DNA of 64,000 nt from Roseateles sp. XES5 (GTDB lineage Bacteria > Pseudomonadota > Alphaproteobacteria > Rhizobiales > Rhizobiaceae): assembly GCF_020535545.1 (NCBI RefSeq), contig NZ_CP084752.1:2693501-2757500 (forward strand), given 5' to 3'. This document shows positions 51,410-60,689 of this stretch, one piece after another; the stretch's first letter is position 1, and each line of letters begins with the position of its first letter. Both the position numbers and the translations under genes were made by a program. Below the pieces are notes generated by a model. The model searched no databases and was not told where the DNA came from. It saw only the letters and a program-made list of their open reading frames with translations.

Positions 51410-52483
51410 ATGAAAATGATCACTTCGCTTCTCGCCGCCGCCGCCATCAGCGTCGCATCGTTCGTGGCGCCGGCTTTCGCCCAGGATAAGGGCATGGTCG
51501 GCATCTCCATGCCCACCAAGACCTCGACCCGCTGGATTTCCGACGGCGAGACGATGGAAAAGCTGTTCAAGGAAGCCGGCTACACGCCGGACCTGCAGTT
51601 TGCTGACGACGACATCCCGAACCAGCTGGCCCAGATCGAAAACATGGTCACCAAGGGTGCCAAGGTTCTCGTCATCGGCGCCATCGACGGCACGACGCTT
51701 TCCGACATCCTGCAGAAGGCTGCCGATGCCGGCGTGAAGGTCATCGCCTACGACCGCCTCATCCGCGACTCGGGCAACGTCAACTACTACGCCACCTTCG
51801 ACAACTTCCAGGTCGGCGTTCTCCAGGCCACCAGCCTCGTCGACGGCCTGAAGGCGAAGTTCCCGAACACCAAGCCGTGGAACGTCGAGCTCTTCGGCGG
51901 TTCGCCGGACGACAACAACGCCTTCTTCTTCTACGACGGCGCGATGTCGGTCATCCAGCCGCTGATCGACAAGGGTGACATCGTCATCAAGTCGGGCCAG
52001 ACCGGCATGGAAACCGTCGGCACGCTGCGTTGGGACGGTGCCGTCGCCCAGGCGCGCATGGAGAACCTGCTGTCCTCGACCTACACCGATGGCCGCGTCG
52101 ATGGCGTTCTGTCGCCCTATGATGGTCTCTCCATCGGTATCCTGTCGGCCCTGAAGGGCGTCGGCTACGGCTCGGGCGACCAGCCGATGGCGATCGTCAC
52201 CGGCCAGGACGCCGAACTGCCGTCCGTCAAGTCGATCCTCGCCGACGAACAGTATTCGACGATCTTCAAGGACACCCGCGAACTCGCCAAGGTGACCGTC
52301 GGCATGGTCAACTCGATCATGGAAGGCAAGGAGCCGGAAGTGAACGACACGAAGACCTACGACAACGGCGTCAAGGTCGTTCCGTCCTACCTGCTGAAGC
52401 CCGTCGCCGTCGACAAGTCCAGCGCGGAAAAGATCCTCGTTACGGACTCGGCCTACTACACGGCCGACCAGCTGAAGAACTGA
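51410..52483 (+). CDS. chvE: ChvE/Gbp multiple-monosaccharide periplasmic binding protein
   Basis: The product is 357 residues with a signal peptide ([19 protein letters not shown].. AFA, cleaved before QDKG). The mature sequence follows Agrobacterium Chv[81 protein letters not shown] and ATGQDAE-like [11 protein letters not shown]. ChvE binds galactose, arabinose, glucose and related sugars for the Ggu transporter, chemotaxis, and VirA signalling where present. An AGGGAGAG site precedes ATG 51410. GbpR is divergent. Confidence 0.92.
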   Translation: MKMITSLLAAAAISVASFVAPAFAQDKGMVGISMPTKTSTRWISDGETMEKLFKEAGYTPDLQFADDDIPNQLAQIENMVTKGAKVLVIGAIDGTTLSDILQKAADAGVKVIAYDRLIRDSGNVNYYATFDNFQVGVLQATSLVDGLKAKFPNTKPWNVELFGGSPDDNNAFFFYDGAMSVIQPLIDKGDIVIKSGQTGMETVGTLRWDGAVAQARMENLLSSTYTDGRVDGVLSPYDGLSIGILSALKGVGYGSGDQPMAIVTGQDAELPSVKSILADEQYSTIFKDTRELAKVTVGMVNSIMEGKEPEVNDTKTYDNGVKVVPSYLLKPVAVDKSSAEKILVTDSAYYTADQLKN

Positions 52484-52500
52484 TCGTTCTTCCTTTCCCG

Positions 52501-52525
52501 GGGTTCGCGCCATGTGCGCGAACCC
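52501..52525 (+). terminator. hairpin terminator/attenuator between chvE and gguA
   Basis: GGGTTCGCGC (52501-52510), loop CATGT, and GCGCGAACCC (52516-52525) form a perfect 10-bp stem followed by TCTTTTCT. It lies 18 bp after chvE in a co-directional operon, so partial termination would give more binding protein than transporter. Confidence 0.75.
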
Positions 52526-52603
52526 TCTTTTCTCCGGATCGCAGAGCGAATAGGCTCGGTTACGCCGCTTGAATGACGGCGGCTGGCCGCTGGAAACTGG
52601 TAT

Positions 52604-54139
52604 ATGAGCAAAACCCTTCTGGAAATGCGTGGCATCACGAAGACGTTCCCGGGCGTAAAGGCGCTCGACAACGTCAACCTGAAGGTCCGCGAAGGCGAGA
52701 TCCATGCCCTTGTCGGCGAAAACGGCGCCGGCAAATCCACCCTCATGAAAGTGTTGAGCGGCGTCTATCCGGCCGGCTCCTACGAGGGGGAAATCCATTT
52801 CGACGGCGAGGTCCGCCGCTTCTCGACGATCTCTGACAGCGAGCATCTGGGCATCATCATCATCCACCAGGAGCTGGCGCTGGTGCCGCTTCTGTCGATC
52901 GCGGAAAACATCTTCCTCGGCAACGAGGTCGCGACGAACGGCATCATCGACTGGAAGAAGGCCTTCCGCCTCACCCAGGACCTGCTCGACAAGGTCGGTC
53001 TCAAGGAGCCGCCGGGCACGCTGATCACCGATATCGGCGTGGGCAAGCAGCAGCTCGTCGAAATCGCCAAGGCGCTGTCGAAGAAGGTGCGTCTGCTCAT
53101 CCTCGACGAGCCCACGGCCTCGCTGAACGAAAAGGACTCCGACGCGCTCCTGAAGCTGCTCATGGAGTTCCGTGCGCAGGGCCTGACCTCCATCATCATC
53201 TCGCACAAGCTGAACGAGATCAAAAAGGTCGCCGACCAGATTACCATCCTGCGCGACGGCGGCACGGTCGAGACGCTCGACTGTCACCACGAGGACATTT
53301 CCGAGGACCGCATCATCAAGGGCATGGTCGGCCGCGAGATGGAGGACCGCTATCCGCCGCGCGAGCCGAATGTCGGCGAGACGCTGCTGGAGGTAAAGAA
53401 CTGGAACGTCTTCCACCAGCATCACCGCGACCGGCAGTTCCTGCATGACGTGAACTTCACGGTGCGCGCCGGCGAGGTGGTCGGCATTGCCGGCCTGATG
53501 GGGGCAGGGCGCACCGAGACGGCGATGAGCCTGTTCGGCAAGAGCTGGGGCCACAAGATCACCGGCGACGTCACCATGCGCGGCAAGCCGGTGGACGTCA
53601 GCACGATCCCGAAGGCGATCGAGGCGGGCCTTGCCTATGTCACGGAGGACCGCAAGCAGCTCGGCCTCGTGCTGATCGACAACATCATGCGCAACACGAC
53701 GCTCGCCAATCTCAAGGGCGTTTCCAAGGCGACGGTGATCGACGGTCACCAGGAGGCCAAGGTCGCCTCCGGCTACCGCCAGAAGCTGCGCATCCGCTCG
53801 CACTCGATCTACCAGGAAACGATCAATCTTTCCGGCGGCAACCAGCAGAAGGTCGTGCTGTCGAAGTGGCTGTTCACCAATCCCGAGGTGCTGATCCTCG
53901 ACGAGCCGACGCGCGGCATCGACGTCGGCGCGAAATTTGAAATCTACACGATCATCAACCAGCTTGCCGCCGAGGGCAAGGGCATCCTCATGATCTCGTC
54001 GGAGATGCCGGAACTGCTCGGGACCTGCGATCGCATCTATGTCATGAACGAAGGACGCATCGTGGCCGAGCTTTCAAAGGCGGAAGCAAGCCAGGAATCC
54101 ATCATGCGCGCCATCATGCGCTCCGGGGAGAAACACTAA
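52604..54139 (+). CDS. gguA: GguA sugar ABC transporter ATPase
   Basis: The product is 511 residues with two nucleotide-binding domains. Domain 1 carries [21 protein letters not shown] and [11 protein letters not shown]; domain 2 carries [24 protein letters not shown] and [12 protein letters not shown]. It powers uptake of sugars bound by ChvE. It is 121 bp downstream of chvE after the attenuator-like hairpin. Its TAA overlaps the gguB ATG by one base (TAATG), so the two are coupled. Confidence 0.92.
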   Translation: MSKTLLEMRGITKTFPGVKALDNVNLKVREGEIHALVGENGAGKSTLMKVLSGVYPAGSYEGEIHFDGEVRRFSTISDSEHLGIIIIHQELALVPLLSIAENIFLGNEVATNGIIDWKKAFRLTQDLLDKVGLKEPPGTLITDIGVGKQQLVEIAKALSKKVRLLILDEPTASLNEKDSDALLKLLMEFRAQGLTSIIISHKLNEIKKVADQITILRDGGTVETLDCHHEDISEDRIIKGMVGREMEDRYPPREPNVGETLLEVKNWNVFHQHHRDRQFLHDVNFTVRAGEVVGIAGLMGAGRTETAMSLFGKSWGHKITGDVTMRGKPVDVSTIPKAIEAGLAYVTEDRKQLGLVLIDNIMRNTTLANLKGVSKATVIDGHQEAKVASGYRQKLRIRSHSIYQETINLSGGNQQKVVLSKWLFTNPEVLILDEPTRGIDVGAKFEIYTIINQLAAEGKGILMISSEMPELLGTCDRIYVMNEGRIVAELSKAEASQESIMRAIMRSGEKH

Positions 54140-55347
54140 TGGCCACCGATACCGCGACCAAGACGACCCAGCCTTCGGTGGGGGAATATCTCAAGAAGAA
54201 CATCCGTGAATACGGCCTGCTCGTCGCGCTGGTCGTTATCATGGTCTTCTTCCAGGTCATTACCAACGGCGTGCTCTTCCGCCCGGTCAACATCACCAAC
54301 CTGGTGCTGCAGAACTCGTTCATCGTCATCATGGCGCTGGGCATGCTGCTGATCATCGTGGCGGGGCATATCGACCTTTCGGTCGGCTCCATCGTCGCCT
54401 TCATCGGCGCGATCTCGGCGATCATGCTGGTGAAGTGGGGATTGCCGGCCATCGTCGTCGTGCCGCTCTGCATCCTGGTCGGCGCCGTCATGGGGGCCGC
54501 ACAGGGCTATTGGGTCGCCTACCAGAAAATCCCGTCCTTCATCGTGACGCTCGCCGGCATGCTCGTCTTCCGTGGCATGACCTATGTCGTGCTGTCCGGC
54601 CGCCCGGTCGGTCCGTTCCCGAAGGAATTCCAGATCCTGTCCACGGGCTTCGTGCCGGACTTCCTGTCGATCACCGACCCGGCGACCAGCCTGATCAAGA
54701 ACTATGCCGCGCTCGTCGCCGTGCTGGGGCTTGCCGGCTATGCCATCTATGCGGGCCTGCGCGAGCGCCGCATGAATGCAACGCACGAGACGGAGAACGA
54801 GCCCTTCGCCTTCTTCGCCGTACAGATGGCGATCATCGGCGTCGTCGCGGTCTTCCTCGGCTTCCAGCTCTCCACCTATCGCGGCCTGCCGAACGTGCTC
54901 GTTGTCATGGGCGTTCTGATCGCGCTCTATACGTTCGTCACGACGCGCACGACCATCGGCCGGCGCATCTATGCCATGGGCGGCAACGAGAAGGCGGCGA
55001 AGCTCTCGGGCATCAACACCGAGCGGCTGACCTTCTATACCTTCGTCAACATGGGGGCGCTTGCCGCGCTCGCCGGCATGATCATCGCCGCCCGCCTCAA
55101 CTCGGCGACGCCGAAGGCCGGCGTCGGCTTCGAGCTTGACGTCATCGCGGCCTGCTTCATCGGCGGCGCTTCGGCCTCCGGCGGCGTCGGCAAGATCACC
55201 GGTGCGGTGATCGGCGCCTTCATCATGGGCGTCATGAACAACGGCATGTCGATCATGGGCATCGGCATCGACTACCAGCAGCTCATCAAGGGCTTGGTGC
55301 TGCTCGCCGCCGTGTTCTTCGACGTCTACAACAAGAACAAGGGCTGA
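54139..55347 (+). CDS. gguB: GguB sugar ABC transporter permease
   Basis: The product is 402 residues with 10 or more hydrophobic segments. Permease signatures [16 protein letters not shown] (about 75-90), IPSFIVTLAGMLVFRGM and FIGGASASGGVGKITGA (about 335-351) are intact. The start overlaps the gguA stop. It is the membrane channel of the ChvE-GguAB system. Confidence 0.92.
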   Translation: MATDTATKTTQPSVGEYLKKNIREYGLLVALVVIMVFFQVITNGVLFRPVNITNLVLQNSFIVIMALGMLLIIVAGHIDLSVGSIVAFIGAISAIMLVKWGLPAIVVVPLCILVGAVMGAAQGYWVAYQKIPSFIVTLAGMLVFRGMTYVVLSGRPVGPFPKEFQILSTGFVPDFLSITDPATSLIKNYAALVAVLGLAGYAIYAGLRERRMNATHETENEPFAFFAVQMAIIGVVAVFLGFQLSTYRGLPNVLVVMGVLIALYTFVTTRTTIGRRIYAMGGNEKAAKLSGINTERLTFYTFVNMGALAALAGMIIAARLNSATPKAGVGFELDVIAACFIGGASASGGVGKITGAVIGAFIMGVMNNGMSIMGIGIDYQQLIKGLVLLAAVFFDVYNKNKG

Positions 55348-55474
55348 CCGGGAAACCGGTCGGCCGACCATTCAAGCGCAATTGAACCGGCCGCCGAAGC
55401 GGCCCATGCGGAGACGTGTGTCCACCGCAGGTGCGGAGCTTTGACCTGAAGCCCGCGACAGGAAGGAAACGAAG

Positions 55475-56470
55475 ATGCTGATTTCGCAGGTGGCAAATGC
55501 CGATGGTTCCATCACCGTCGTCGTGAGGCAGGAGGGCGGCGAGGGCCGCGCGGTCAACAGTGCGGGCAGCGTCTACGTGCTTGCCATGGAGGCAGCCAAC
55601 AGCGGGCAGCCGCTGAAGGCGATCGTCGACGCCAAGGGGCTTGGCGAGGCGGTCGACCTCGCCGCAGCCTATGCGGACGGCCGGCTGCTCTCGCCGATCA
55701 CCCATCCGGATGCCGCGCATCTGCATCTGACCGGCACGGGCCTTACCCATCTCGGCTCCGCCGCCACGCGCGATTCCATGCACAAGAAGACATCGGAAGC
55801 GGCTGAGGAGACGCTGACCGATTCCATGAAGATGTTCCGCATGGGTCTCGAGAACGGCAAGCCAAAGGCCGGCGAGAAAGGCGTGCAGCCGGAATGGTTC
55901 TACAAGGGCAACGGCACGCAGGCCGTCGCGCCCGGCCAGGCGCTCACCTCACCCTCCTTCGCGCTGGACGGCGGCGAGGAACCGGAAATGGCGGGCATCT
56001 ATGTCATCGCCGAAGACGGTTCGCCGTTCCGCATCGGCTTTGCCGTGTCGAACGAGTTCTCAGACCATGTGACGGAGCGGATCAACTATCTCTACCTCGC
56101 CCATTCCAAGCTGCGGCAGGCAAGCTTCGGTCCGGAAATCCGCATCGGCGCGGCGCCGGACGATATCCGCGGCTTTTCGCGCATCGTGCGGGATGGCAAG
56201 GTGCTCTGGGAAAAGCCCTTCGTCTCGGGCGAAGCCAACATGTCCCATACCTTCGCCAATCTCGAATACCACCACTTCAAATATGGCCTGTTCCGCGCGC
56301 CGGGCGACATCCACGTCCACATGTTCGGTACGGCGACGCTCTCCTTCGGCGATGGCATCCGCACGGAAGCGGGCGACGTGTTCGAGATCGGCGCGGATGG
56401 TTTCGGCCTGCCGCTGCGCAACCCGCTGGCGGTCGCCGCGGAGGAGGAAATCGTCATTCGGCAATTGTAA
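55475..56470 (+). CDS. gguC: GguC/AraD1, L-2-keto-3-deoxyarabonate dehydratase-type protein
   Basis: The product is 331 residues of the FAH-fold GguC family. GGAAGGAAACG lies before ATG 55475. Segments ADGSITVVVRQEGG, PITHPDAAHLHLTGTGLTHLGSAATRDSMH, and PEWFYKGNGTQAVAPGQALTSPSFALDGGEEPEMAG (described in parts) with acidic metal-ligand residues match the family. AraD1 dehydrates L-2-keto-3-deoxyarabonate to 2,5-dioxopentanoate. The aldehyde dehydrogenase next door removes that product. A 127-bp gap after gguB has only a weak hairpin. Confidence 0.85.
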   Translation: MLISQVANADGSITVVVRQEGGEGRAVNSAGSVYVLAMEAANSGQPLKAIVDAKGLGEAVDLAAAYADGRLLSPITHPDAAHLHLTGTGLTHLGSAATRDSMHKKTSEAAEETLTDSMKMFRMGLENGKPKAGEKGVQPEWFYKGNGTQAVAPGQALTSPSFALDGGEEPEMAGIYVIAEDGSPFRIGFAVSNEFSDHVTERINYLYLAHSKLRQASFGPEIRIGAAPDDIRGFSRIVRDGKVLWEKPFVSGEANMSHTFANLEYHHFKYGLFRAPGDIHVHMFGTATLSFGDGIRTEAGDVFEIGADGFGLPLRNPLAVAAEEEIVIRQL

Positions 56471-56527
56471 TCCCGGCGGCAACCCGGTTCTATCGGGCCA
56501 GCAGATGACAGACAGGAGGCCTCGGCC

Positions 56528-57961
56528 ATGACCATCCACCAGAACCTGATCGCCGGCGAATGGGTCGGCTCGGACGCCGTCAAGAACATCAATCCGTCCA
56601 ACACCGACGATGTTGTGGGCGACTATGCCCGCGCTTCGGTGGATGACACCAAGGCGGCGATTGCGGCGGCGAAGGCTGCCTTCCCCGCCTGGGCGCGTTC
56701 CGGCATCCTCGAGCGCCATACGATCCTGCGCAAGACCGCCGACGAGATCCTCGCCCGCAAGGACGAGCTCGGCCGCCTGCTCTCGCGCGAGGAAGGCAAG
56801 ACGCTGGCCGAAGGCATCGGCGAGACGGTGCGCGCCGGCCAGATCTTCGATTTCTTCGCCGGGGAGTGCCTGCGCCTTGCGGGCGAGGCGCTGCCCTCCG
56901 TTCGCCCGAATATCGGCGTCGAGATCACCCGTGAACCGGTCGGCGTCGTCGGCATCATCACGCCCTGGAACTTTCCCATCGCCATTCCGGCGTGGAAGAT
57001 CGCGCCGGCGCTCTGCTACGGCAATACGGTCGTCTTCAAGCCGGCCGAACTGGTGCCGGGCTGCTCCTGGGCCATCGTCGACATCCTCGTGCGGGCCGGC
57101 CTTCCGAAGGGCGTGCTCAACCTCGTCATGGGCAAGGGTTCCGTCGTCGGCCAGACGATGCTCGACAGCCCCGATGTCAACGCCATCACCTTCACCGGTT
57201 CCACCGGCACCGGCAAGCGCGTCGCCATGGCCTCGGTCGAACATAACCGCAAATACCAGCTCGAAATGGGCGGCAAGAACCCCTTCGTCGTGCTCGACGA
57301 TGCGGATCTCACGGTCGCGGTGGAAGCCGCCGTCAACTCGGCTTTCTTCTCCACCGGTCAGCGTTGCACCGCCTCTTCGCGCGTCATCGTCACCGAAGGC
57401 ATCCATGACCGGTTCGTCGCCGCCGTCGGTGAGCGCTTGAAGAGCGTCGTCGTCGATGACGCCCTGAAGGCCGGCACCCATATCGGCCCCGTGGTCGACG
57501 AGACGCAGCTGAAGCAGGACACCGACTATATCGAGATCGGCCAGAAGGAAGGTGCGAAGCTCGCCTTTGGCGGCGAGCGCCTGAAGCGCGATACGCCTGG
57601 CTTCTATCTCCAGCCCGCACTCTTCACCGAAGCGACCAACGCCATGCGCATTTCGCGTGAGGAAATCTTCGGCCCCGTCGCCGCGGTCATCCGCGTGAAG
57701 GACTACGAGGAGGCCCTTGCGGTCGCCAATGACACGCCCTTCGGGCTGTCCTCCGGCATTGCGACGACGAGCCTCAAGCACGCGACGCATTTCAAGCGCA
57801 ATGCGGAAGCGGGCATGGTGATGGTGAACCTGCCGACGGCGGGCGTCGATTTCCACGTGCCCTTTGGCGGGCGCAAGGGGTCGTCCTTCGGCCCGCGCGA
57901 ACAGGGCCGTTATGCCAGCGAGTTCTACACCGTCGTCAAGACGGCCTATACGCTCGCCTGA
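56528..57961 (+). CDS. 2,5-dioxopentanoate (alpha-ketoglutaric semialdehyde) dehydrogenase-type ALDH
   Basis: The product is 477 residues, a normal aldehyde dehydrogenase. TPWNFPIAIPAWKIAPAL (about 142-160, NAD binding), FTGSTGTGKRVA, LEMGGKNPFVVLDDAD (catalytic Glu) and STGQRCTASSR (catalytic Cys near residue 282) are intact. Its position right after gguC makes alpha-ketoglutaric semialdehyde the likely substrate, giving 2-oxoglutarate. GGAGG precedes ATG by 7 nt. Confidence 0.88.
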   Translation: MTIHQNLIAGEWVGSDAVKNINPSNTDDVVGDYARASVDDTKAAIAAAKAAFPAWARSGILERHTILRKTADEILARKDELGRLLSREEGKTLAEGIGETVRAGQIFDFFAGECLRLAGEALPSVRPNIGVEITREPVGVVGIITPWNFPIAIPAWKIAPALCYGNTVVFKPAELVPGCSWAIVDILVRAGLPKGVLNLVMGKGSVVGQTMLDSPDVNAITFTGSTGTGKRVAMASVEHNRKYQLEMGGKNPFVVLDDADLTVAVEAAVNSAFFSTGQRCTASSRVIVTEGIHDRFVAAVGERLKSVVVDDALKAGTHIGPVVDETQLKQDTDYIEIGQKEGAKLAFGGERLKRDTPGFYLQPALFTEATNAMRISREEIFGPVAAVIRVKDYEEALAVANDTPFGLSSGIATTSLKHATHFKRNAEAGMVMVNLPTAGVDFHVPFGGRKGSSFGPREQGRYASEFYTVVKTAYTLA

Positions 57962-58177
57962 GAGCGTGGCCGACAACGGGTTTGACCGGGCATCGCCTCA
58001 CGGCGGTGCCCGAACTGTTTCGTTATGGAGCATTCGCCCTCGCTCCCGAGCGCGCTTAAACCTTTCCTTTTCCTTGCTGTTCACGCGATTGGCCATGCGG
58101 GAACCGTTGCCCGCCGTTCAACCTTCCGTTTCAGGAAGCCGGTCCACTCCCGGACTGGCCGCTGACAGGAGGTTCCC

Positions 58178-58870
58178 ATGTCCACAGCATTTCATGCAGT
58201 GTCGATCCCCAGACTTTCGGCGGCCGTGCTGGTCGCTGCCGTTCTTGTCCTTCCGGGGCAGGGTCTTGCCCAGGAAAGGGGCGCCGGTCAGACACGCGGT
58301 CTCGGCCTTGGCGTCGATGTCGACCTCGGCGGCATCAAAGCCGATGTCGATGCCACGGTCGGTGGCGAAAAAGGCCTTGTCGATGCGAATGCAACCGCCA
58401 ATGTCGGCGGTGAGCGCGGCGTGAATGCCGATGCCAAGGCCAATGTCGCCGGGTCGAAGGGTCTCGTCGATGCGGACGTGACGGCATCCATCGGCGGGCG
58501 CGACGGCGTTACGGCGGATATCGATGCGAATGTCGGCGGATCGCGAGGTCTGGTCGATGCCAACGTCAATGCCGGTGTTGGTGGAAGCCGAGGCCTCAAT
58601 GCGAATGTCGGGGCCAATGTGGGCGGCGGCAATCTGCTGGATGCGACCGTCGGACTTGGCACTGGCGTCAATGCGGGCGGCGGCGATAGCACCGGTTCCG
58701 GCGGTGCGGCTGCCGGCAACGGGCAGAATGAAGAGATGCTTCGTCGCTTCTCGGAATTGCCGAGCAACGAACGCCTGCAGATGATCCGCCGGTGCGGCGG
58801 TATCAATGGCGCGGGTTACGATGCGGCGCTCGCCAATCTGTGCCGGCTGCTGGAAACCGCCTCGCGCTGA
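58178..58870 (+). CDS. secreted glycine-rich tandem-repeat protein
   Basis: The product is 230 residues. A signal peptide ends near LPGQGLAQ. Residues about 50-165 are about eight copies of a 14-15 residue unit of the type VDAxVxAxVGGxxGL, which alternates hydrophobic residues, a Gly-Gly turn and Asp/Asn, as in parallel beta-roll or solenoid folds. A Gly/Ser/Ala linker follows, and then a conserved-looking helical C-terminus (MLRRFSELPSNERLQMIRRCGG, CRLLETASR) with two cysteines. It may be a surface or periplasmic matrix protein. No homologue was named. GGAGG precedes ATG 58178. Confidence 0.75.
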   Translation: MSTAFHAVSIPRLSAAVLVAAVLVLPGQGLAQERGAGQTRGLGLGVDVDLGGIKADVDATVGGEKGLVDANATANVGGERGVNADAKANVAGSKGLVDADVTASIGGRDGVTADIDANVGGSRGLVDANVNAGVGGSRGLNANVGANVGGGNLLDATVGLGTGVNAGGGDSTGSGGAAAGNGQNEEMLRRFSELPSNERLQMIRRCGGINGAGYDAALANLCRLLETASR

Positions 58871-58876
58871 TGGAAG

Positions 58877-58903
58877 GCGGCAGCCCGCAAGGCTGCCGCT
58901 TTT
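58877..58903. terminator. terminator after the repeat protein
   Basis: GCGGCAGCC (58877-58885), loop CGCAA, and GGCTGCCGC (58891-58899) are followed by TTTT. The perfect 9-bp stem lies between convergent genes and overlaps the end of the transglutaminase gene side by its T-run only. Confidence 0.8.
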
Positions 58904-59727
58904 CAACTCTGGCTTTGCGACTGGCTCTGGCTGGCGACGGACTCGACCGAGATGGAGACGTGCATCGTCTCCTCCGCCTTGCCCGTTACCATGCCGGAGA
59001 CCGGCGCGGCGTCCTTGTAGTCGAGCCCGGTGGAAAGCCGGACATACCGCGCATCGGGGCAGATCTTGTTCGCCGCGTCGAAGCCGACCCAGCCGAGGCC
59101 CTGCAGATAGACTTCCGCCCAGGCGTGGCTTGCCGTCTGCTCCGGCTCGTCCATCAGCAGGTAGCCGGAAACGTAGCGCGCCGGCAGGCCGAGATGGCGC
59201 GCCACGGCGATGAAGACATGCGCGTGATCCTGGCAGACGCCCTGTTTCTTCTCCAGCGCCTGTTCGGCCGTGGTGTCGGACGCGGTCTCGCCCGGTTTGT
59301 AGGCGACGGCCTCGTGGATGGCGGCCATCAGCGCGTGCATGCGGGCCAGTTCATTGTCGCCGACCGAGGCCTTGGCGAGATCGCGGACGAGCCTGCCGGG
59401 TTTGGTCAGCGGCGTCTCGCGCAGGTAGAGCCATAGCGGCACGAACCCCTGATGCGGCCCGAAGACCCCGGCGCGATCCTCCGTCTCCACCTCGCCCTCG
59501 GCGACGATGCGGATCGTCACCTGCTCGGCATTGGTGCTGACGAGATCGACATGGTTGCCGAAATGGTCGGTATAGCCCGCCTCGACGCGCGCGCCATGCA
59601 CGGTGGTCTTCCAGGCACGCACGGTCTGGCCCGGCTGGGTCTTCGGTGTCAGCCGCAGGCGCTGCAACGAATACTGGATCGGGTCGTCGTAGTGATATTC
59701 GGTCGTGTGGCTGATCTTCAGACGCAT
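58903..59727 (-). CDS. transglutaminase-like cysteine protease-fold protein
   Basis: The product is 274 residues. The N-terminal beta domain (MRLKISHTTEYHYDDPIQYS, RLTPKTQPGQ) and transglutaminase core are complete, with the triad Cys in GVCQDHAHVF, His in SHAWAEVY and Asp in GFDAANKICP. Bacterial members act as proteases or amidases on unknown peptides. It is the last gene of an ATP-grasp/alpha-E/transglutaminase operon (16 bp after the alpha-E stop). The C-terminal SQSQSQSQS tail is a small repeat and may vary in length. Confidence 0.88.
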   Translation of the reverse strand: MRLKISHTTEYHYDDPIQYSLQRLRLTPKTQPGQTVRAWKTTVHGARVEAGYTDHFGNHVDLVSTNAEQVTIRIVAEGEVETEDRAGVFGPHQGFVPLWLYLRETPLTKPGRLVRDLAKASVGDNELARMHALMAAIHEAVAYKPGETASDTTAEQALEKKQGVCQDHAHVFIAVARHLGLPARYVSGYLLMDEPEQTASHAWAEVYLQGLGWVGFDAANKICPDARYVRLSTGLDYKDAAPVSGMVTGKAEETMHVSISVESVASQSQSQSQS

Positions 59728-59743
59728 CCTTCGCCTCCAGCCT

Positions 59744-60685
59744 CTAGCGGTAGAACCGGTAGCCCTCGGAGATTTCCTCCCCGAGGCGGTTGTTGTGCAC
59801 GATGAATTCCTCGATGAACTCGTGGAGCCCCTGTTCCATGATGTCGTCCATGCTGCGGCTGCGCAGCAGCATCAGCGTCGCCGACGCCGTCTCATGCGCG
59901 GCATGGTTCTCGCCATAGAGCTTGGCGAGGTAGCCGAGATTGCTGACGAGCTTGTCGTAGCTGTAGGCGAGCGAGCGCGGCATGCGGTCGTTGAGGATCA
60001 GGAAGTCCGAAATGTTGCCGGAGGAATAGTCGCCGTCATAGACCCAACTATAGGACCGGTGCGCCGAAACCGAGCGCAGGATCGATTCCCATTGCATGTT
60101 GTCGAGCGAGGAGCCGACCTTGGCGATAGCGGGCAGCAGCACGTAGTACTTCACGTCGAGGATACGCGCGGTGTTGTCCGCCCGCTCGATGAAGGTGCCG
60201 ATGCGCGAGAAATTGTAGATATCGTCGCGCAGCATCGTGCCGTGGAAGGCGCCACGGATGAGGCCGGTGCGCCGTTTGATCGTTTCGATGATCTCCGGCA
60301 TGTCGGCAGGCTTGGCGCGCTTTGCGAGCACCTGCTTCAGCTCGATCCAGCACTCGTTGGTCGCTTCCCAGGTCTCGCGCGTCAGAGCCGTTCGCACCAT
60401 GCGGGCATTGTTGCGCGCCGCTTCGATACAGGACATGACGCTCGACGGGTTGGCCCGGTCACGCAACAGGTAGTCGATGGCGTCCGCGCTTGTCAGCTTG
60501 TCGTGCACGGCGTCGAAATCCTCGCGCACCCCGGCGCTTTGCAGAACGCCGTCCCAGTCCTCGTCGGAGGAGCCGGAGCGCGTCAGCGCCATGCGCAGGC
60601 CCGCATCAATGAGGCGAGCGATGTTTTCGCCCCGCTCGATATAGCGGAACATCCAGTAAAGGCCGTTTGCAGTTCGTCCCAGCAT
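59744..60685 (-). CDS. alpha-E domain protein (DUF403)
   Basis: The product is 313 residues, nearly all helix. The N-terminus MLGRTANGLYWMFRYIERGENIARLID is the family hallmark, and YHVLLP-like YYVLLPAIAKVG, W-type FLILNDRMPRSLAYSY and a C-terminal IVHNNRLGEEI follow. The alpha-E domain always occurs with circularly permuted ATP-grasp and transglutaminase genes; it is thought to assist that enzyme pair, with no defined chemistry. It lies 5 bp downstream of the ATP-grasp gene. Confidence 0.9.
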   Translation of the reverse strand: MLGRTANGLYWMFRYIERGENIARLIDAGLRMALTRSGSSDEDWDGVLQSAGVREDFDAVHDKLTSADAIDYLLRDRANPSSVMSCIEAARNNARMVRTALTRETWEATNECWIELKQVLAKRAKPADMPEIIETIKRRTGLIRGAFHGTMLRDDIYNFSRIGTFIERADNTARILDVKYYVLLPAIAKVGSSLDNMQWESILRSVSAHRSYSWVYDGDYSSGNISDFLILNDRMPRSLAYSYDKLVSNLGYLAKLYGENHAAHETASATLMLLRSRSMDDIMEQGLHEFIEEFIVHNNRLGEEISEGYRFYR

Positions 60686-60689
60686 CGGC

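Noticed and set aside
51407..53803. Open frame of 798 codons antisense to chvE and gguA
   Set aside because: The two sense genes are unambiguous; the antisense product is low-complexity.
56060..57976. Open frame of 638 codons antisense to gguC and the aldehyde dehydrogenase
   Set aside because: Same reason: shadow of strongly coding sense genes.
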